Source of the DNA: CAZKXX01 sp964556705 | GTDB taxonomy: Bacteria; Acidobacteriota; Terriglobia; UBA7540 | Direction: 5' to 3' | NCBI GenBank assembly: GCA_964556705.1 | Contig: CAZKXX010000119.1 | Span: 1 to 10,146 of the forward strand | Length of the DNA: 10,146 nt | Shown here: positions 7,055 to 10,146 of the stretch, piece after piece | Layout of the letters: every line of letters begins with the position of its first letter | Numbering within the stretch: position 1 is the first letter of the stretch | The notes under the pieces: generated by a model | Databases searched by the model: none | What the model saw: the letters and a program-made list of their open reading frames with translations, nothing else | Told to the model about the DNA's origin: nothing | Translations under genes and position numbers: made by a program

Positions 7055-7083
7055 GAGGGCAACCGATGTCCAAACAACGCTGA
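7055..7083 (+). promoter_or_regulatory. Shine-Dalgarno and six-codon minicistron (or nonsense-interrupted start) ahead of a small ORF
   Basis: GAGGG (7055-7059) sits 6 nt before ATG 7066, the best ribosome-binding site in this intergenic region. The frame it opens reads M-S-K-Q-R and stops at TGA 7081-7083. The same frame restarts at GTG 7090, two codons later, and runs to 7257. This is either a leader peptide coupled to the next cistron or a real start cut off by a nonsense mutation or sequencing error. Confidence 0.4.
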
Positions 7084-7089
7084 ACCACC

Positions 7090-7257
7090 GTGCAGAAACA
7101 GTTTGCGAAGACCGTTGCGGCCTTCGCGAAGACCGCCGTCCGCGGCAGCGAAGACTCGATGCAAGGCGACCGTGCAGGATTCGCGCCCGTCGTTCGAGGC
7201 GACGACATCCTGATCACGCACAACGAAGAGATGTTTCTGCTGGCGCGGGCGTCGTGA
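7090..7257 (+). CDS. Putative small protein, 55 aa, unrecognised
   Basis: The frame from GTG 7090 to TGA 7255-7257 has coding-like composition: 43 of 55 sense codons end in G or C, like the flanking genes. The N-terminal third is a basic, alanine-rich helix with an internal repeat (FAKTVAA then FAKTAV, residues 5-17). The C-terminus reads GDDILITHNEEMFLLARAS. I do not recognise a family. The last part faintly recalls hemin-uptake HemP proteins (pattern L-I-x-H-[DN]-x-x-E-x-x-L-L), but the HemP ending G-K-L-x-L-T-K is missing. GTG 7090 has no Shine-Dalgarno of its own. Translation may depend on the site at 7055-7059. If TGA 7081 were read as sense, the protein would start at 7066. An ATG at 7159 is a poorer start. 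It could be a pseudogene or a chance ORF. Confidence 0.4.
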   Translation: MQKQFAKTVAAFAKTAVRGSEDSMQGDRAGFAPVVRGDDILITHNEEMFLLARAS

Positions 7258-7278
7258 GCCGCCGGTCCGCGCCATCGC

Positions 7279-7307
7279 TTGGCAAGTCGGTGCGGGACGT
7301 GTAGATT
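7279..7307 (+). promoter_or_regulatory. Putative sigma70-type promoter for the SLC13 permease gene
   Basis: TTGGCA (7279-7284, 5 of 6 matches to the -35 consensus) and TAGATT (7302-7307, 4 of 6 matches) are separated by exactly 17 bp. Transcription would start near 7314, giving a leader of about 80 nt that contains the hairpin at 7349-7366. The site falls just after the small ORF ends at 7257, so the permease gene can be transcribed on its own. Confidence 0.45.
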
Positions 7308-7348
7308 ATCGGGACTCGGCCCGTCCCGAATTGAAGCGGGCCGGAGAG

Positions 7349-7366
7349 GCCGCCTCAAGAGGCGGC
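7349..7366 (+). repeat. Leader hairpin upstream of the SLC13 permease gene
   Basis: GCCGCCTC (7349-7356) and GAGGCGGC (7359-7366) are perfect complements separated by two A residues, so the real loop is probably 4-6 nt. A further GAGGC at 7346-7350 repeats part of the right arm. The hairpin lies 28 nt before ATG 7395 and lacks a T tract. It may affect mRNA stability or translation. No riboswitch class is recognised. Confidence 0.4.
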
Positions 7367-7394
7367 GGACGACGGAAGCGGCTCCCGTCAAACG

Positions 7395-9179
7395 ATGACG
7401 ATTACTCCGGACATGATCGTCGTGCTGGTGCTCGTGCTGGTCGCCGTGGCGCTGTTCGCGAGCGAAAAGCTGCCGATTGACCTGGTCGCGCTGATGATCA
7501 TGACGACGCTTCTGCTGGGCGGTCTGGTCACGCCGGAGGAGGGGCTGCTCGGCTTCAGCAACACGGCGACGGTGACCGTGGGCGCGATGTTCGTCCTGAG
7601 CGCGGGGCTCTTCAAGACCGGCGCAGTGAACTACATCGGCGTCGTGCTCACCAGCATCGGGAAGCGCAACGTCTGGCTGGCGCTCATCAGCGTCATGATC
7701 GCCGTGGCGCTCATGTCGGCGTTCATCAACAACACGGCGGCGGTGGCCATCTTCATCCCCCTCGTCATGGGCGTGGCGCAGGCCACGAAGTCGAGCCCTT
7801 CCAAGCTCCTCATGCCGCTCTCCTTTGCCGCCATCGTCGGCGGGGTGTGCACGCTCATCGGAACTTCCACGAACATTCTGGTCAGTTCCATCGCCGAGCG
7901 CCACGGCGAACCCCCGTTCGAGATGTTCGAGTTCACGCGCCTCGGCGTGATCTTCGCCTTCACGGGAATCACCTACATGGTTACGATCGGCGTCCGGCTC
8001 ATCCCCGAGCGCCGCGCCGCCGGAGAGCTGATCGAAACCTACGGCATGGGCGAGTACCTGGCTGAGGTGGTGCTTCTGGCGGATGCAAAGTCGGTCGGCA
8101 AGCCGCTGAGTGAAGCGCCGATCGTCAAGGATTTGGACCTCGAAGTCCTCGAAGTGCGGCGCGAGGGCGAACGCCTGACGCTTCCCCGCCCCGTGCTTTT
8201 CCTCAAAGCCGGAGATGTCCTCCGCGTGCGCTGCGACGTCGAAAAGCTCAAAAAGCTCCAGGAGCGCGCCGGGGTGAAGTTCCGTCCCGAGCTGCATCTC
8301 CACGACGCCGACCTCGAGTCCGAAGACACGCTGCTCGTCGAAGCCGTCATCGCGCCGAGCTCGCAGCTCGAAGGCCGGACGCTCAAGCGCACCCGCTTTC
8401 GAGACGTGTACGCCGCCACGGCCCTGGCCCTCCGTCACCGCGGCAAACTGGTCCACGAAAATCTCGAGGACGTTCGCCTGCACTCGGGCGACGTCCTGCT
8501 GCTCGAGATCAAACGCGACCACCTCGATCAGCTCAAGCGCGACAGCGCGTTCGTTCTGGTCTCGGAGCTCGGCCTGCCGGAGTTCCGCAAGAAGAAAATG
8601 CTTCCCGCCGTGGCGATCATTGCCGCCGTGGTGGCCACGGCCGCGCTGGGCATCGTTCCCATCGTCGTCGCCGCGATCGCGGGCTGCATCCTGATGGTGA
8701 TGGCCGGCTGCATCACGCTCGAAGAAGCGTACCGCGCGATTGACTGGAAGGTGATCTTTCTGCTCGCGGGCGTGCTGACGCTGGGCGTGGCGCTTGAGAA
8801 TACGGGCGCGGCCCTGCTGATCTCCCACTCCATGGTCGGGACGCTGGGAATCTGGGGGCCGGTGGCCATGATCGCGGGATTCTACCTCGTCACCTCGATC
8901 CTCACCGAGCTGATGTCCAACAACGCCACGGCGGCCCTGATGGCGCCCATCGCGCTGGCAACGGCCGAGACGCTCGGCCTGAGCCCACGGCCGTTCCTGA
9001 TGGCCGTCACCTTCGCCGCTTCCGCGAGTTTCATGACGCCGGTCGGCTACCAAACGAATACAATGATCTACGGCCCGGGGCAGTACCGCTACACGGATTA
9101 TCTTCGGGTCGGGGCTCCGCTCGATCTGGGTCTTTGCGTACTGGCCACGATCTTCATTCCGCGGTTCTGGCCGTTCTAG
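7395..9179 (+). CDS. SLC13/DASS-family permease with two internal RCK_C (TrkA-C) domains
   Basis: This 594-aa inner-membrane transporter of the divalent anion:Na+ symporter group has helices filling residues about 6-205 and 402-590. The two inverted repeats carry the family's re-entrant motifs: FINNTAAVAIFIPLVMG (110-126) with CTLIGTSTNI (152-161), and LMSNNATAALMAPIA (506-520) with SFMTPVGYQTN (545-555). These asparagine-bearing tips form the Na+ and substrate sites in characterised members. Between the halves, at about 217-290 and 311-380, lie two soluble beta-alpha RCK_C/TrkA-C domains that typically sense a small ligand and regulate transport. The RCK-bearing type occurs widely in bacteria and includes sulfate and other anion transporters. 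The substrate here cannot be assigned. ATG 7395 has only a weak, distant GGAAG. ATG 7413 is an alternative that would shorten helix 1. Confidence 0.9.
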   Translation: MTITPDMIVVLVLVLVAVALFASEKLPIDLVALMIMTTLLLGGLVTPEEGLLGFSNTATVTVGAMFVLSAGLFKTGAVNYIGVVLTSIGKRNVWLALISVMIAVALMSAFINNTAAVAIFIPLVMGVAQATKSSPSKLLMPLSFAAIVGGVCTLIGTSTNILVSSIAERHGEPPFEMFEFTRLGVIFAFTGITYMVTIGVRLIPERRAAGELIETYGMGEYLAEVVLLADAKSVGKPLSEAPIVKDLDLEVLEVRREGERLTLPRPVLFLKAGDVLRVRCDVEKLKKLQERAGVKFRPELHLHDADLESEDTLLVEAVIAPSSQLEGRTLKRTRFRDVYAATALALRHRGKLVHENLEDVRLHSGDVLLLEIKRDHLDQLKRDSAFVLVSELGLPEFRKKKMLPAVAIIAAVVATAALGIVPIVVAAIAGCILMVMAGCITLEEAYRAIDWKVIFLLAGVLTLGVALENTGAALLISHSMVGTLGIWGPVAMIAGFYLVTSILTELMSNNATAALMAPIALATAETLGLSPRPFLMAVTFAASASFMTPVGYQTNTMIYGPGQYRYTDYLRVGAPLDLGLCVLATIFIPRFWPF

Positions 9180-9194
9180 GGTCGCGAGGGTGAA

Positions 9195-9248
9195 ATGCTG
9201 TGGAGCGGAGCCGGAGAATCTGTCATGCGGAGCGCAGCGAAGCATCTG
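9195..9248. repeat. Two tandem degenerate copies of an intergenic hairpin repeat
   Basis: Copy 2 (9225-9248) runs from ATGCGGAGC through GCGAAGCAT to CTG. It folds as ATGC/GCAT (9225-9228 with 9242-9245), three purine-purine positions (G9229-A9241, G9230-A9240, A9231-G9239) and G9232-C9233 with G9237-C9238 closing a GCA loop. Copy 1 (9195-9222) is a diverged relative with extra bases, again with ATGC, GGAGCG, AGC and ATCTG in the same order. The element lies between the permease stop and the mscS-like start. From memory, related sequences of the form TCATTCTGAGC...GCGAAGAATCT are common between genes in Acidobacteriota and some other phyla. Confidence 0.5.
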
Positions 9249-9296
9249 GAGTTATTCATGGCAGCCGTAACTTTCTTCCCTGACGCGGCGCTCGGC

Positions 9297-9303
9297 AGGA
9301 GAG
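9297..9303 (+). promoter_or_regulatory. Ribosome-binding site for the MscS-family gene
   Basis: AGGAGAG with a 7-nt spacer to ATG 9311 fixes the start of the channel gene. There is no competing in-frame start upstream that matches the family. Confidence 0.75.
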
Positions 9304-9310
9304 CATCACC

Positions 9311-10146
9311 ATGGAGCAGGTTGCCAACTGGCTGGAACGTCTGAGGGATTTTCTCCAGATTCCCATCTTTCGCCTCGGCCAGACCGAGCTGACGCTGTGG
9401 ACGTTTCTCTACCTCATCATCCTGCTCGTCCTGCTGCTGGTGTTTTCAGCGAAGCTCAAGCACTGGATGGTCCACACGCTGCTGGCGCGCACGCGCATCG
9501 AAGTCGGCGTGCGCCAGGCGACGGGCTCGATCGTCCAGTATTTCCTGCTCGCCGTCGGGCTGCTCATCATCCTTCAGACGGCGGGCATTGACCTGACGAC
9601 GCTCAACATCCTGGCCGGCGCCGTCGGCATCGGCGTGGGCTTCGGCCTTCAGAATATCGCGAACAATTTCATCAGCGGCATCATCATCCTTTTCGAGCAG
9701 CCCATCAAAGTCGGCGACCGCATCGAGGTCGCGGACGTGGAGGGGGACGTCATCGAAATCGGCACGCGCGCCACCACCGTCCTCACCAACGATCACATCG
9801 CCATCATCGTGCCCAATTCGAAGTTCATTTCGGAGAACGTCGTCAACTGGAGCCACGTCGAACACCGCGTCCGCTTCCGAATTCCCGTCAGCGTGAGCTA
9901 TAACAGTGACGTGAACCTCGTCGAAAAACTCCTGCTCGAAGCCGCCGACGAAAGCGCCAACGTCCTGCGCGAGCCCAAGCCCAGCGTCCGCTTCCTCGAA
10001 TTCGGCGACAGCGGGCTGCAATTCGAATTGCGGGCCTGGAGCACCACGCTGCTGCATCGCAAAGGCCAGCTCACCAGCGAACTCAATTTCGCCATCCTCA
10101 AGAAGTTCCGCGAACACGGCGTCGAAATCCCCTACCCGCAGCGCGA
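9311..10146 (+). CDS. MscS-family small-conductance mechanosensitive channel, 3' end off window
   Basis: The frame from ATG 9311 is open to the right edge (278 complete codons). It encodes an inner-membrane channel that opens under membrane tension to release solutes during osmotic downshock. Helices lie at about 30-48 and 73-90, and the pore-lining TM3 at about 96-127. TM3 has the glycine/alanine-rich packing face AGAVGIGVGFG (102-112) followed by LQNIANNFISG (113-123). The MscS beta-domain follows, with PIKVGDRIEV (131-140), then VVPNS-like IVPNS (166-170) and NW (179-180). The C-terminal alpha/beta domain reaches EIPYPQR (272-278), which in this family is usually within a few residues of the end, so little is missing. 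It is a compact MscS with a short N-terminus, not the large MscK type. Confidence 0.92.
   Translation, partial: MEQVANWLERLRDFLQIPIFRLGQTELTLWTFLYLIILLVLLLVFSAKLKHWMVHTLLARTRIEVGVRQATGSIVQYFLLAVGLLIILQTAGIDLTTLNILAGAVGIGVGFGLQNIANNFISGIIILFEQPIKVGDRIEVADVEGDVIEIGTRATTVLTNDHIAIIVPNSKFISENVVNWSHVEHRVRFRIPVSVSYNSDVNLVEKLLLEAADESANVLREPKPSVRFLEFGDSGLQFELRAWSTTLLHRKGQLTSELNFAILKKFREHGVEIPYPQR

Noticed and set aside
6864..9245. Upstream extension of the SUMF1-like frame to a 1045-codon product
   Set aside because: The extra 790 or so residues are antisense to the SLC13 permease, rich in His/Asp/Arg/Gln, and match nothing. The SUMF1 domain is complete from 6863.
9446..10117. Minus-strand 223-codon open frame opposite the MscS-family gene
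   Set aside because: Acidic, Asp/Glu/Ala-rich shadow of an intact MscS domain.

Overview
The window is GC-rich bacterial chromosomal DNA, most likely from an Acidobacteriota-type genome or a close relative. This placement is inference. It rests on protein style: a secreted sugar dehydrogenase extended by IPT-like and choice-of-anchor-D modules and a late hydrophobic tail ending near a Cys-Gly-Gly-Ser stretch, and a GMC/subunit-3 dehydrogenase pair of the kind common in that phylum. No rRNA, tRNA, transposase, integrase, phage gene or CRISPR array is visible.

Left two thirds (1-6863), all on the minus strand. Reading in the direction of transcription: a SUMF1/FGE-like protein (6863-6108) and galT (6082-5087) form a tight pair. 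A GMC oxidoreductase (4995-3286) follows and probably has its own promoter inside the end of galT. Next comes a Tat-exported gluconate-2-dehydrogenase subunit-3-like protein (3250-2654). After a gap of about 360 bp there is a large secreted PQQ-type glucose/sorbosone dehydrogenase (2292 to beyond the left edge).

Middle (6864-7394). This is a divergent intergenic region. It holds a perfect 9-bp hairpin, a good ribosome-binding site on a six-codon reading frame that ends in TGA, an in-frame downstream 55-codon ORF, a sigma70-like promoter and a second hairpin.

Right third (7395-10146), plus strand: an SLC13/DASS permease with two internal RCK_C (TrkA-C) domains, a short intergenic region with two degenerate copies of a hairpin-forming repeat, and an MscS-family mechanosensitive channel that runs off the right edge just short of its stop codon.

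Functionally, the left block looks like sugar metabolism. GalT handles cytoplasmic hexose-1-phosphate. The GMC/subunit-3 pair and the PQQ-type enzyme look like exported sugar or alcohol dehydrogenases feeding electrons to the respiratory chain. The right block is membrane transport and osmotic protection. I see no convincing new multi-gene system. The best leads are the structured repeat at 9195-9248, the interrupted small ORF at 7066-7257, and the ferredoxin-like four-cysteine motif in the GMC subunit with no cytochrome partner in view.
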